Assembly (NCBI RefSeq): GCF_014805685.1
Contig: NC_060886.1
Coordinates: forward strand, 30,220,862 to 30,284,861
Reading direction: 5' to 3'
DNA: 64,000 bases
DNA from: Silurus meridionalis
Taxonomy: Eukaryota; Chordata; Actinopteri; Siluriformes; Siluridae
Below the pieces are notes generated by a model that saw only the letters and a program-made list of their open reading frames with translations, was not told the origin of the DNA and made no database searches. Position numbers and translations under genes: made by a program. This document shows positions 22,345 to 34,030 of this stretch, piece by piece; position 1 is the first letter of the stretch, and every line of letters begins with the position of its first letter.

Positions 22345-23034
22345 TGCGTATCATCTGATGCTTTCTTTGTCAATGCTCATGTTTACTACACAAACAAGAA
22401 GTCATTATCGACAGCCTCTATCTCTCCTGATCTCTCAGGCATCTAAACATGAACACTCTGATTGTTCCAAACACCAGTACTTCATCCCACAACTAATCCA
22501 AATCTTGTTTTTTTTTTTTTAAGGCGGGAAAAAAAAACCACTTAACCGCTTGAAAAGCGAGCGAGGTGTGAACTGACGCTTATTAAATGTAATGAGCGGT
22601 TGTTGAGTCATGTTTAGGTGTTTAAATGCTTGCTGGTATTTGCGTCGAGCAACACCGAGAGTGGTTGTCACCTCGGGGAAGGGGTGGGTGGTGGGGGATG
22701 TTTGGGGCTGAGAGGACCCCGGGGCGATGTCAGGGAGCAGTTGGAGCTCTGGGGCAGGTATTTGAGAACTGGTTGTGCAGGCTGAGGAGGAGAGACTGCT
22801 GGCGCCATCTTTGCAGAGCCTGTATAGGTCAAAACTCTGATAGCGATCGAGGAATTGCAAGGGCATTAGAAAAAAATATAATTGTAATGTGATATTTGTA
22901 ATAAGAGCTCTGGTGCACATTCCTGCCCCCCAAATCCTAAGGTTTTATTAGGTTTTATTAACTCGTGATAGTCACTGAGGAGGCGATTTTCCTGGATCAA
23001 TTAGTCGTTGCTCAGAGAAGAACAAGAACGTATA

Positions 23035-23210
23035 TTGTTTGTCAGGACCTGCAACCTGTTCCAGCTTGACAATGCTCCTGTGCACAAAACCAGCTGCACC
23101 CTAGATCTTCTCATCTCACCTACTTCAGTACCTGACTTCACTAACACCCCTGAATGAGCACAGGTCTCCACAATCACACTCAATCTTCCCATATTATACA
23201 TATGAAGTTT
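23035..23210 (+). mobile_element. Family 1, central fragment
   Basis: CAACCTGTTCCAGCTTGACAA and GCTCCTGTGCACAAAACCAG, then CACCTACTTCAGTACCTGACT. Codes for a decayed LFQ-D-APVH stretch. Confidence 0.6.
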
Positions 23211-23469
23211 TCCACTAAAACAAAATGTAAAATTGTTTAAAATTTATCCACTGATCATGAGCAGAGAGACAACACAGTCTGAGTGTGGAGATCCTGAAAT
23301 TGTATCTTATATCCTACTACAGACAATAAAAACAAAACGGGGTGGGAGTGGCAACCGAAATTAGCATATTCACTTTCTAAATAAAAAATTCCGTGGCGGA
23401 ATTTAAGTGACAGACGTGCGCTCCTGAAGATCATATTTGTTCACCTGATGAACATGCAGAATATCTCAT

Positions 23470-23900
23470 TCCAGACTGATTCCCTATTCATTTTTATAAG
23501 CTCGACTCTTCTGGGAAAGGCATTCCACAAAATTCTGCAGATTAGTTTATCATTCATCTTCAGGAGCGGTAGTGATGAGAAATGTATCAATACTTTAGAT
23601 TTTTCACTCATTGGCTTCTGCAATTCTTTGCTTGTTGGGGTTTTAAAATCTACTTTATACAAATTATAATTGTCCAAAATTTGGCTGCTTGGATTCCAGG
23701 TCTGGCGAGCGCATTCACTCCCAGTCAGATTCGTATTTTGACCTATAAGACCCTACATGGTACGTTTGCTCATTATTTGACGTGGCGTTTAAAAGGCGTG
23801 ATCTCCACTGCTCTGATTCCTCCTACCTTTTTACCTTCTAATGGTAATCTGGGTTTTTTCTGTACCATGTACCAAACCATTTCAGGAGTGATTGTGATTT
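23470..23900 (+). mobile_element. Decayed LINE ORF2 3' segment
   Basis: One frame reads FCNSLLVGVLKSTLYKL. After a frame change another reads VQNLAAWIPGLASAFTPSQI then RILTYKTLHGTFAHYLT. These correspond to the 'DYCNSLLAGLPKS.. LQLVQNAAARLL.. LLTYKALHGLAPAYL' tail seen in fish non-LTR reverse-transcriptase ORFs. Frameshifted and lacking most of the RT domain, so a dead fragment. Confidence 0.6.
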
Positions 23901-23934
23901 ATTTTATATAATGAATCTATATTTTATTTACTTG

Positions 23935-24065
23935 TTTTGTGCACAGGGTCTTTGTCATGGTGGAATAGGTTCAAGTGATTCAATTCCAAAAACTCAGACT
24001 CTGTGGAAACAGTTTGGGGAAGATGTCTGGAAAAGATGACTGTCCAAAGACTTTTTAGGTACCAT
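23935..24065 (-). mobile_element. Family 1 fragment
   Basis: TTTTGTGCACAGGGTCTTTGTC and GTGGAATAGGTTCAAGTGAT, then CAGTTTGGGGAAGATG. Directly abuts the LINE remnant. Confidence 0.5.
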
Positions 24066-25604
24066 TTAAACATCAAACAAATTAGTTCTGCTTTGTTAAA
24101 GCAGCTATAAACAGCGAGAGAGTAGAGAGCAGCCGGTTCACTCTCTAAACTCTCCTCGATAAATCTTTGACCCATATTCGACTGCTGGTCGTAGGAACAC
24201 CATCACCCCGGCTCCTATTTTTAATTAGGAAAAACATGCACACCGTAAGAAAGTGTGATATAAAGAATTCTCTGAAGGCACAAGACCTGGCGTGTCAAAA
24301 AAAAAAAAGATTTGCTTAAAAAGGTGCTGAGACTAAATATTAGATAAAAGAAGCTGCCGTGTGGTTCTGTACACAACAAGCCGTGTGAGATACCTTCTCC
24401 TGTTCTGCAGTTATGCAAATACATGGAGGTGGGGGGCTGTTTAGATTGTGTGCTTAACATCGTGCTTTCCAAATCTTGAAATCTTTAATTTATTTTATTC
24501 TTTTCTTTTTTGTTTATCCGATGCAGTCGTGACCTTCACTTCCCTCGTACTGCGCGGTTTATTGTTTTTCTCGTCTCTGGTGAAACGAGAAATAAAACCT
24601 CGCAAAAAAATAGAGGGAAAATTGTCCAGCGAGCGCTGAAGCCTTTGGAGATTGGTGACACGATATCTACTTTCTGGCGCTGCAGTTTCGCCTTACAGAT
24701 CGCTTACCAAAAAAAATTAAAATAAGTGTTGGGGGGGGGGAACTGGAACAGGGATTTTCCTCCACAGGGAATCCGAAGTTCATTGGGATTGTGCGATTTG
24801 GATTCCATAGGGGGCACCTTTCTGCGTGTAATTTCGATGGTACGTTTGCAGAAACAACAACTGGTGTGAATGAGATACGGGTTCAGGCGCCAGCGGGACG
24901 ATCGACCCGGACCGCGATCCCCCTCACGGCTTTAAGCATTCCCATTATGTTCCATTTGAAAACCGCTGAACTACGATTATTAGTGGTGCAACGGGTCACA
25001 AAACTCACGCTTCGGATCACGTTGCGGTTTTTAAGTCACAGTTCAGATCGCTCTTCGGATCAGCAAAAAAAAGGAGAGGAGACGAATATAATTTAACTTA
25101 TTTATTACTAGAAAAGTTACAGCAAGGAAACGCTCCCACACATGCGGGATGCATTTAAAGTTTTTCTGCTTCTCCACTAGCCGTAATTGTTGACCGATTC
25201 ATGTGAACACGTGACTGCTCTGTGCATTTATGAAATTTCTTAAAAAGCAGTATCAGGGGAAAATCCCGCTTTCTCCTGCCGTTTACATCACTTCCTGCGC
25301 TCCTTCAATCCCAAAATGCAAAACGAGGCATGTCCGTTACAGCTAGGGCACTTTGCCTGAATAAAACGTATCTGTCACTGAGGCCTTGAACAAACAAAGT
25401 GCACTTAATAGATCAGAAGGCATCTGTTGTGATGATGGATGGAGAGCGGGTGAAGGGTCCGGACAAGATCCTTCTTGCCTTGTGCCATCAGGTTTCAATA
25501 AAACAGCAGTTTAACATCAAACGCTTTTTTTCCTGTGATCCGCTCAATGCCAGGATGAAATCTTTTGATGTTCGGCTTTTAATCGTGTAAATGTATTTAA
25601 AAAT

Positions 25605-25920
25605 CTATACATACTATATGAACAAAAGTAGAACCTCTAAAAGCCAGTCTTCCCCAAACTTTTACCACAAAGACTAGCATTGGAATTTCTCTTCACTTGA
25701 ACTACGAGACCCAAATCTGCTCCAGCATGATGATGCCTCTGTGCACAAAGACGGCTCCATGAAGATATGTTTTTTCATAGGTCAAAGTGGAAGATCTGCT
25801 GCTATAGAGCTCTGATCTTGAACCTACTGGTTGAAATGGAACTCTGACTGCACCCCAGGTCTCCTCACCTACCTGACTTCACTATAGAAATTCTCTGAAT
25901 GAGCACAAATCAAATAAACA
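25605..25920 (+). mobile_element. Family 1 copy
   Basis: ACTATATGAACAAAAGTAG terminus, CTGCTCCAGCATGATGATGCC, AGATCTGCTGCTATAGAGCTC and CAGGTCTCCTCACCTACCTG blocks in order. Confidence 0.65.
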
Positions 25921-26754
25921 TTGCTTTTTTTTCATTAACTCCAGTTTTACTAATGCTGCTCCGGGAGCTCGGAGTCTCACAGTGAGCGCGTCGATATCGG
26001 ATCAGGATCGGGTATCGGTCGATACTCCGCGCAACATCATCAATGGTTGCGTTCGAAATGGAAAAAATTGCGATCTATTACCCAATAATCCAGATCTAAT
26101 GGGATAATAAAAAAATTTTTTGTTCATTACTGCTTTCTGAGTGAGAGATTAATCCTAATGTTGTTTGTCCTGATGAGCCTTCAGCTGCAGGATCATTATC
26201 AGAGCCTCGAAAATGCACTTACGATGTGCTGATAGTATGCACTTTTTTTTAATGAAGAACTAAACTCAGGTGCATGCTAACAGAAAAGCTACCGCTATAA
26301 ATAAGTTAAAGGAGAACAAACAATAGAGGGGGGAAAAGGTTTCAGACGGGGGAGGTTTAGCATCATTTCTCCCGGCATAGGTATGAAGATTAGCATGCTT
26401 AGAACGCTGACGAGCGTTCGGAACGGCCACGGTAACGAGATCAGCGGGAATAGTTTGGGTTTAGAGATGATCGGTGAGCGGATAACGAGCAGAGGAAACA
26501 TGCGAGTGTCCTAGCGGAGGAGATTATCGGCGGTCGAGGTCGTAAAAGCCTGACTGGGGAGAAACCGATGCAGTCTCTAAAACAATGTTTTCGTTTTCCT
26601 GCGGCGTGTGTGTCGGCAGCCTCGCGTTCTCGCCGTGTCTCCTCCGCGGAGCGCCGACACCCGCATCGTCTTCATCTGCTCGTTAACTAATGATTATTTG
26701 CACTTCCAGAGCTTCTCGGTTCCTGCGTGTTTCAGAGCGTTTCTTTATCATGTT

Positions 26755-26985
26755 TCTTAATACGGTGCGTGGCCAAAAGTATTAGGAAACCTGCCACATG
26801 TGGTTCCTACTGAACCTGTTGCCTCCAAGTTTGGGACACAAGATCGTTCGGGATCTTTCCCCATCACTTGAACCAGGAGACCCAAACCCTGTTGTACACC
26901 TTGTGAAGATTTGTGCTCGTTCAGCACACTCCAAAGTCTAGTGGAACATCTTCCCAGAAAAGTGGAGCTTATTGGAACTTAAAGC
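26755..26985 (+). mobile_element. Family 1, internally deleted
   Basis: GGCCAAAAGTATTAGGAAACC, then AACCAGGAGACCCAAACCC, then CACACTCCAAAGTCTAGTGG and CATCTTCCCAGAAAAGTGG. The catalytic segment is deleted. Confidence 0.6.
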
Positions 26986-28539
26986 TAAGCAGCATTCTTT
27001 TCTGTACTATCGAGAACTTTCTATGCTTGCGTGCTCAGATGTTTTTCTGTCTGAGACTACATTGTGGTCGTAGGGACCACGCCACCACTTCCTTCCCGTC
27101 TCACGTATAGATGTTGAAACTCTGTGCAACAGTTTCGCGTGCAAAAATAGTGCGTCTACCGCAACGTACACAAATGTACAAAAAATAGAAACAAGAAACA
27201 CAAAAGTGATTTTGAGGAGATCAAATTATACACCATATCAATCACAGAGCTCATGCAGCCTTCTAATACACATGATTTCCAGTCTAAAAAGAGCATCGGG
27301 TTCAGACTAGTTTATTTCAAGAAGTAAAATCCACTGACAATGTGAGCTAAAAAAACTGTCCTGACTCTTTCCTGGCGAGATAAGACAGACGGTTGAGGAT
27401 CACGGAGAAAAAAAAAGTCATTGCTAAACTGATTACGATTTTTATTATTATTGTCCTGCAGTCGTCCCGAGCAAGGACTCCAGCAGTCCTCGTCCCTTTT
27501 ATTAACCGTCCCGCTGACAGGGACGCAGTTAATTTCGAGCTCTGCAGTAAAGGGGTACGGAAGGAAACGCGTCAGGGGATAAAAAAAAAAAAGTTTGTGA
27601 TTTCGAATAACCCCTCTGTCAGCAGTGGTCAGACGAGGATGTAAATAATTCAGCGATCCTCTGCACCTCCGCCTTGGACGGCGACCTGCGAGTGTCGCAG
27701 AAGTCCGGCGTGCGTGAGGAGGATAGAAATACGAGCGAGACAAGGTCGAGCTGTCGATCGATAGGATAAATAAATTCGATAGAATGTCCCACATGGAGAG
27801 TACGCAGATGTGAATTTCCAATGCATACCTAAAGGGCTAGATTACATTTTACAATAAACGCTTCTGCTTTCAGTGAAAGTGATCCTCAATAGATCTTCTA
27901 CGTGACTTTGCACGTTTAAAAAAAAAAAAAAATAAAAGCCCATCAGCCACTAATAACCAGGTAATAATCTCAGGGAGCCTGAGAATACGGCTCCGAACAG
28001 ACACCTGATCTCCGGGGAGAAAAACATCCGTCCGGCATCATTAAAGAAACATGCGAGAGAAACGCTAATTGCTTCTTTCTCGCTAAGCGAATGAAGCAGA
28101 CGAAACGTCACTGCAGTTTAAATATTTGCTAACGGCTCGGCTGAAAATCCTCACATCTTTAGAGATCCGTTCGGGTTTTTGTGGCCAGTGGTCAAGTTCA
28201 GACAAAACGCGACTAATAATAAAGCTGTGTTTTCTGTGGCTGCTCCTTCTCCTCTTTTCTCGTGACCTCACGTTGAAAATATGAGCCCTAATGCTGTGGG
28301 TTTAAAGAAATTGCCGGTCGGCGTGTCCGCTGTTATTCAGAGTGGGGGGGTGGAGGGATCTTTGTTTTGGGGTATTTGATGATGAAGTGTTTTGACAAAG
28401 AGGTAAACATTTCCTTACACTTGTACTTATTACAAATAAATGATATCATTCTAAAATGAGAAGCGGTTTTTGTAAACACTTGTAAATTTTTCTCAAACTA
28501 TTATCCATAACATAACTTTTATGTATCTGCGCAATTAAG

Positions 28540-28620
28540 AGTTAAGTGCCTCGCTCAAGGGCCCTTCTGAGCAGCAAGACCTCAACCTGTGACCACTACA
28601 CTCCTGTTATCACGTCCTTA
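28540..28620 (-). mobile_element. tRNA-derived SINE fragment
   Basis: CTCGCTCAAGGGCCCTTCTGAG followed by CCTCAACCTGTGACC is the reverse orientation of the SINE body seen at 42.2 kb (GGGCCCTTGAGTGAGG). Short relic. Confidence 0.45.
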
Positions 28621-28634
28621 AACGGTCACAAAAG

Positions 28635-28750
28635 CGCACAGCTGGAAACCTGAGATCCGAACACTGTTCCAGCGACGTTGGTGTGATGAGCCCTGACCTC
28701 GAACCCAATGAAAAGCTTTGAGCCAAATTGGAAAAACAAATTAATGAGAG
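28635..28750 (+). mobile_element. Family 1 fragment
   Basis: ACACTGTTCCAGCG, then CCTGACCTCGAACCCAATG and GCTTTGAGCCAAATTGG, a decayed version of the DLNPIEHLWDEL codons. Confidence 0.45.
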
Positions 28751-29664
28751 AACATTCAGCTCATAAAAATGTATTCTTCTACTCGCTCGGTTTTAATACG
28801 CCGCTTTTATGTGATCGATAAAAATCCGAGGCTAATGAGCCGCCCAGAACATAAACACTCTGGACAGATGCAAGGACGAGTGCGGTTGCTTTTCTCGATG
28901 AGCGCTTAGGCAGATTTCAGACTTCTTTTCAGATTGAAGTAGTCTATGTGGATGTGAGTGATATATGTGAGCCGTGGGTGGGAAAGCGGAGCCGAATATG
29001 CTCGCGGAACTCAAAATTGAGCGAGTGTAACTGGTGCTGAGTCAAACCACCGACGCTGGTCTGTGAATATCATAAACTCCGCCGCCCCGCTTTCGTTGTG
29101 ACTGAAACGCTTTGAAGCACTCTGACATGAGGGGAGAGGCGTGCTTTGCGTTCACGTTTTTGGCGTATATAAATTAAGATGTGAGGGGTATGAATAATCC
29201 CTAATCAACCCTGCGCTGGCAGATCCCCAGCTTCGGCCCACTTGGCAATCGGGCGCTCGTGTCACGCCAGAGCTCGCGTGGTCGGGACAAACGATGTGAA
29301 AATCCTCACTCGGCTGGTGGACGGTACGGGTCCTTAATTCCTCGACTTGGGGTGAAGTCGGCACTCGGGCACCAGTATTACAAAGAACTCTAAACGATGC
29401 TAAACGTCGCTTTTCTTCCTAATCGGCTTGCAAACTCCGAATGAATTGATGACGCTTGCTTTCTTTGATTCGTTACCGCGATCGTCTGATATCCGATCAG
29501 GCCGCTCACGTGTGATTGAGCTGTTCGCAGTACGTTGATAAACGAACATTTGTAAGAAACGACTGCAACAATATTCGGTGACGTCTTTCAAGCATTAACA
29601 ACGCCGTCCCCACTGAAGCTTCCTCTCATACCGTTTACCAATCCTGCACTGTTAGGCTTCTGAA

Positions 29665-30050
29665 TCAACGTTGCCAAAAGTATTGGGACACCTGACTCTT
29701 CCTGTTAGATGTTGTTCTTACACAAACGGTTACCGCAATTTTTAGCATAATTGTTTAGGACGTCTTTGGATGCACTATATCAATATTCCTTCACGGACCC
29801 AAACCTGCTCCAGCATGAATCCAGCACAAATCCAGATCCATGAACATATGCTTTACAGGAATGGGTTGGAATGAAAGATCTCCTGCTACAGAGCTTCAGC
29901 CCTATTGAACACTGTTTTTGTTTGTTTTAAGCACCCTTGTGTCTGAATAAGCAAAAATCTCCATAAATCTAGTGGAACATCTTCACAGAAAACTTGAGGT
30001 TACTGCAACAGTAGAACAGGATGTTCAAAAAGCCCATACAAATGTGTATT
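29665..30050 (+). mobile_element. Family 1 copy
   Basis: TTGCCAAAAGTATTGGGACACC start, CAAACCTGCTCCAGCATGAA, GATCTCCTGCTACAGAGCTTC, AATCTAGTGGAACATCTTC and a degraded end. Confidence 0.65.
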
Positions 30051-30479
30051 TTTCCAGTACCTTCATCAGCACTATTTTCCCTTTTGCAAATAAACAACAG
30101 TTCACTGTGAAGTTATGAAAAAAGCCAAGAGCGTGCTTTTCATACAAACAATTTTTAGTGTTGCATCAGCATTATTACGATGGTGAATAAAGCACTCGTT
30201 TTTAATAAACGGCGCTCGTTTTCCAGGATCTAGTGATTGCATATCAAAATACTTGCGTTTAAGTGAAGATTCATGGCGGTTTGCATGCAAGCGAGAGAGC
30301 ACTATGGGCAGAAAAAGGCAATAAAACAAGACCTCAAAAGCAAAACTCATCTTAGTGTAACGTGGACAGATGATCTAAAACTTGTAGTCAAAGATTTTAC
30401 CTTCTTGTGTGTATACACCATATTTCAGACCATGCCCTCTTCTTCAGGCCACATCCTCACAGCTGTCCAAACCCTTTCA

Positions 30480-30705
30480 AAGCTAATGTTTGTGGACACC
30501 TGAGCATAAAATTGGTGAATCGTTTTGAACATCCCATTCCAAACTTATAATAACCTCCAATCTTCTGGGTAGATGTTATATAAGGTTGGAGCTCTAAAGC
30601 CGGAGATCTTCCACTCCAACCCATTCAAAGCACATCTTCATGTAACTGGTTTTGTGTACAGGGGCATCATCATGCTGGAACAGGTTTGGGTCTCCTAGTT
30701 CATTC
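30480..30705 (-). mobile_element. Family 1 copy, internally deleted
   Basis: GTTTGTGGACACCTGAGCATA, CCTCCAATCTTCTGGGTAGATG, GGAGATCTTCCACTCCAACCC and GCTGGAACAGGTTTGGGTCTC, in reverse order. Confidence 0.65.
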
Positions 30706-31208
30706 AAAGATACAGCCATTTGTTAACCTTCTGAATCATGTCAAAGGTTAGTTCTCTGGCATGTTCGGCCACGTGAGATGGACCTTTCACGTTTAGGACG
30801 AACAGAAACAGTTCCCTCTCTCCTTCACGCGTAAATTAAAAAACTGCCTTGATATGAGAAGGAGGAAGAGGAGGAAGAGGAGGAGGATCAGATCAGTATA
30901 CGACTGATCATCATTATAAACGCCTGAGTTCACATCAGTTCACACTCTCAGCACGATCGTATTCGAGGTGTTTCACAGTTCCGGGAGAGAGCCAGCCTTT
31001 GTGTGTTGCAGAAGTTTATTTAACAACGAATGTCACCAAACATTAGGCTGAGAGATAATCTGATATTCGGATGCTCCCGGTATTCCCGGGATCTGCTCGG
31101 GATCCATCCTGACAGTGATCAGAATGAAAACGAGCGCGTGGATCAACTATTGAAACATGGTCTTTAAAGCCGAAACGGTCAGGAGCTGGACACCAGCAGG
31201 AGGCTCGT

Positions 31209-31210
<2 letters not shown>

Positions 31211-31242
<32 letters not shown>
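31211..31242 (+). repeat. (CA)n microsatellite
   Basis: Run in intron 1, about 570 bp downstream of exon 1. Confidence 0.97.
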
Positions 31243-31247
<5 letters not shown>

Positions 31248-31536
31248 CAATAGCAGAGGCTTATGAAACACCAGAGAGGCTCAGGTCTGATTTTTATCTG
31301 CTCCTATGCAAACATGAGCTTTGCTCCACTTGCTATAATCGAGAGATCCTCCTCATCCGTTCTCCAGGCGTTTTTTTTCTTCTTGTTTTTGACTGCTACT
31401 TTTTCCTGTGTTTAACAGCGGAGACGGATCACACGGACACGAGCGTGAAAAGTCATAAGTACGTTATAGAAAGATCCAGAACCCGATTTTACAGCCTAGT
31501 ATAGGAGTCAAATGCGAAAGAAGGAAAGCCATTCCA

Positions 31537-31537
<1 letters not shown>

Positions 31538-31568
<31 letters not shown>

Positions 31569-31574
31569 TGTGTG
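31538..31574 (+). repeat. (GC)n(GT)n alternating purine-pyrimidine tract
   Basis: CG dinucleotides followed without a break by TG dinucleotides, about 240 bp inside intron 1 from the exon 1 donor. A classic Z-DNA-prone composition. Confidence 0.95.
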
Positions 31575-31811
31575 AGTGTGGGGCATGTATAAGTATCTCT
31601 ATAAGAAGGTCCTCCTGAAGATATACAGCACATTATCAACAATACAAGATGAACGAGCTTAGAGCTGAGGTGCAGTTATTTGTTTATTCTGTGCATTAAC
31701 GTTCTCAAAAGGTGTGTGTGTGTGTGTGTGTTAGATCTCATCCTGTGCACAAAAACATCTAGAATACTGTGTCCAAATCAAGTTTAACGAGAGTAATCTT
31801 GTTGAACCCAC

Positions 31812-31866
31812 CTGAGGAGCATGAGATGAGGAACACGCCGAACGCCAGGTTTGTTGCGGAACCCAT
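31812..31866 (-). CDS. acvr2a: acvr2a coding exon 1: start codon and signal peptide
   Basis: Encodes residues 1-18 and the first base of codon 19: MGSATNLAFGVFLISCSSG, a short hydrophobic secretion signal. ATG is at 31866-31864 on the minus strand. The donor after 31812 reads CAG/GTGGGT, and the intron is in phase 1. It matches the first exon of vertebrate ACVR2A almost residue for residue, which fixes this start. The exon continues upstream as 5' UTR of unknown length. Confidence 0.93.
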
Positions 31867-32479
31867 TGTTTATTAAAATTTCTCCGCAGAAATGTTCTGG
31901 TCCTTTCAAAAACCAAGTAGATCCCTTCCTCTAGATTCCAACAGGCCTCCAGTATCGCAGGCTGGTCTCAGTCTTTTTCACAAAACCATTCACTTTAAAA
32001 CAAATCCATGCTGATTGGAGTAAAAAGAGGGGGATGAAAAGAGGGAATAAAAAAAAAGAACTCCCAACGTTCCAAATAAGGATCGATCGATCGATCCTGA
32101 GTGATCACTTGATCTCTCCCCCTCCAAAAAAAAAAAAAAAGAGCAACAGCTTAGCAGGGAGACGAAAATCACAGAGCAGAAAAAGTAGATTACTTCTCAG
32201 CGATCTTATTGTCGATCGAATGGTCCATGTGATCAACTCCCAATCACTGATCCAATAAAAATAGATAAAAATAAGGGGGATCCACTGGAGAGAAAACTGT
32301 CACAGCTCAATCGAATCTCTGGGCCAGTTTTTCCATAACGACGGATTACTACGTCGTATAAACGACACGCGTTCATGATTTACTTGATGACCACTAAAAG
32401 AAAAATGATGTGCGTATAAACAGAAGATCCACAGAGGAAAAAAAATACTGATTTTCCAAACGGATTTTTTTGTTTTAAT

Positions 32480-33260
32480 CAGTTAACCGCGTTCACGCGC
32501 CGTTCAAAAAGGACAGAGGTAGATCGAAATAAACCGAATAATCGATTAAAACGTCGACGATCGAATATATTTAGCACGTGAGGGAAAAAATTAAGAATAT
32601 AAAAAAAAAATGGGGGGGGTGTGCTGGGAAAAACGGCTAACGCGTCAGATTCGCATAGTCCGCGCGAGCGAGTGAGCGAGCGCGCGCCCGTCTCCCCTCA
32701 GAATAACGATACAGATAGCACGAATGCTAACTCGCGTTTAAACACAAATGTATACGTATATCAATCTGTTTCTCGTCCAGTCCCGTCTCGTCTTGAAGCT
32801 CCTTTAGCTGCTGAAATGTCGGCGAGAAGAGAAATCTCGACGGCTCAAGCCCCGTGTGTCCGTTCGCCCGAATCGGATCCTTCAGGGACGGCTAGCGCGT
32901 CCGACTATCCCGAAAAAAATATATATATAATGAGAGAGAGATATATTCCTCATTTTTTTGTAATAAAAAAAGGTACGAGTTCTGATAAATCAGTGCGTGT
33001 GTGTGTGTGTGTGTGCGCTCGCTCTCTCTCCTGCTTGCCGTCAGTGAAGTGCCTCACACTGTAGGCATTACTGTATATTCAAGATGGCAGCCCGGGCGGG
33101 CGGATTGTTTGTTCTCCGTTTGATTGACACGCCTTCTGAGCCAATCAGAGACCCTACATGAATAACAAAAGCCAATCAGGTAGCTCTGAGATGTCTTAAA
33201 TCCCGCCCCGATCCCGGTGTTGTCCTGAGGAGGAGCTGGTTTGGAGTGGAGTGGTGTGGA
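32480..33260 (-). promoter_or_regulatory. acvr2a: Probable acvr2a promoter / CpG-rich 5' region
   Basis: Upstream of the start codon the sequence changes to a CpG-rich stretch (about 32640-32910). Then comes an AAGATGGCAGCC element near 33081, which resembles a YY1-type initiator, and two CCAAT boxes within GCCAATCAG at about 33140 and 33172. No TATA box is obvious. This looks like a TATA-less housekeeping-type vertebrate promoter reading toward exon 1. The exact start site is unknown, and there may be a non-coding 5' portion of exon 1 about 1 kb long. A 147-codon open frame here on the plus strand is not supported as a gene. Confidence 0.45.
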
Positions 33261-33544
33261 GTGTTCACGCCTCTCTTCTCATTCCCTGTCAAGAGAAAGC
33301 ACACTGAGAGCCTGATATTTTACTACAATGTGTGTCATCTATTATTATTAGCCAAAAACAACATTATGACTAAGTTATAACACAAACCGGATTCTGAAAA
33401 GCGATCAAAATATGCTAGAAATTACTAGTAAGAATAAGCTTCTACAACTTTCATCTATGGGCTCGTTTAACTGTTATATATCTACACTGATCTGGTGTAA
33501 CGTTATGACATTGAGCGATGAAGTATATAACATTGATTATCTTC

Positions 33545-34030
33545 ATCATGGATGCCTTTTTGTGGGTGGATATATTTATGAAGCAGCGAGTGAACATTTT
33601 CTCCTCAAACTTGACGTGTTAGAAGCAGGAAAAATGGGCGAACGTGAGGATTTGGTCTAGACGACTGGGTCAGAGCATCTCCAAAACCGCAGCTCAAAAG
33701 CGGTCTATCCATCAAAAGCGCTCCATTAAAGGAACATTGGTGGAACAGGGTCATGGGTGGCCGAGGCTTGTTGATGCACGTTGGGGCGCGAAGACCAGTC
33801 CGTGTGGTCCGATCTAACACACGAGCTTCTGCAGCTCAAATCGCTGAAGAAGATAAAGCTGTTAATGCTTGACTGGTCAGAACTGTTTTGGCAGAAAAAG
33901 GGGAACAGACACAATATTGGGCAGGTGGACATACTGTTATGCCTGTTGAGGGCTCAATGTGCATGCACATTTGATTGGGGTTCCCTCCAGGTACTCTGGT
34001 TTCCTTCCACACATTTCCAAAATGGTCCAC
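33545..34030 (+). mobile_element. Tc1-like deletion derivative (family 2), copy 1
   Basis: Shares GAAGCAGGAAAAATGGGC, then transposase N-terminus codons and the end ACAATATTGGGCAGGTGG with the copy at 40.4 kb. Heavily broken by stops and frameshifts. The last 50 bases include a GGGGTTCCCTCCAGGTACTC block of the kind seen at the edge of other fish repeats. Confidence 0.55.

Larger units (their letters stand above)
21630..31811 (-). other. acvr2a: acvr2a intron 1 (about 10.2 kb)
   Basis: Large first intron separating the signal-peptide exon from the ectodomain. Holds a LINE remnant, at least seven family-1 pieces, a SINE piece and several microsatellites. 24.1-25.6 and 27.0-28.5 kb are largely unassigned, though 24.98-25.09 kb (GGTGCAACGGGTCACAAAAC) looks like a transposon end. 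Confidence 0.85.
3477..31866 (-). other. acvr2a: acvr2a gene, whole coding span (activin receptor type 2A)
   Basis: Type II receptor serine/threonine kinase of the TGF-beta superfamily. It binds activins and related ligands (GDFs, BMPs) at the cell surface and phosphorylates type I receptors, which then activate SMADs. Eleven coding exons were joined by hand; all introns are GT-AG and phases agree. The joined frame is 1545 nt, 514 residues plus TGA, against 513 in the human protein as I recall it. Layout: signal peptide about 1-19; ectodomain with ten cysteines including a CCC triplet; membrane helix about 139-162; kinase from about 190 to the C-terminal region with VAVK lysine 220, HRD aspartate 323, DFG 341-343 and APE 368-370. 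The tail ends in KESSL, typical of 2A; 2B ends in KESSI. Exon 1 and the juxtamembrane region also resemble 2A rather than 2B. Which teleost ohnolog (aa or ab) is unresolved. The assignment rests on remembered family sequences. Confidence 0.96.

Noticed and set aside
32621..33064. 147-codon plus-strand open frame
   Set aside because: Lies in the CpG-rich promoter, runs through microsatellite codons (VCVCVCV), and shows no domain. GC-rich sequence has few stops.
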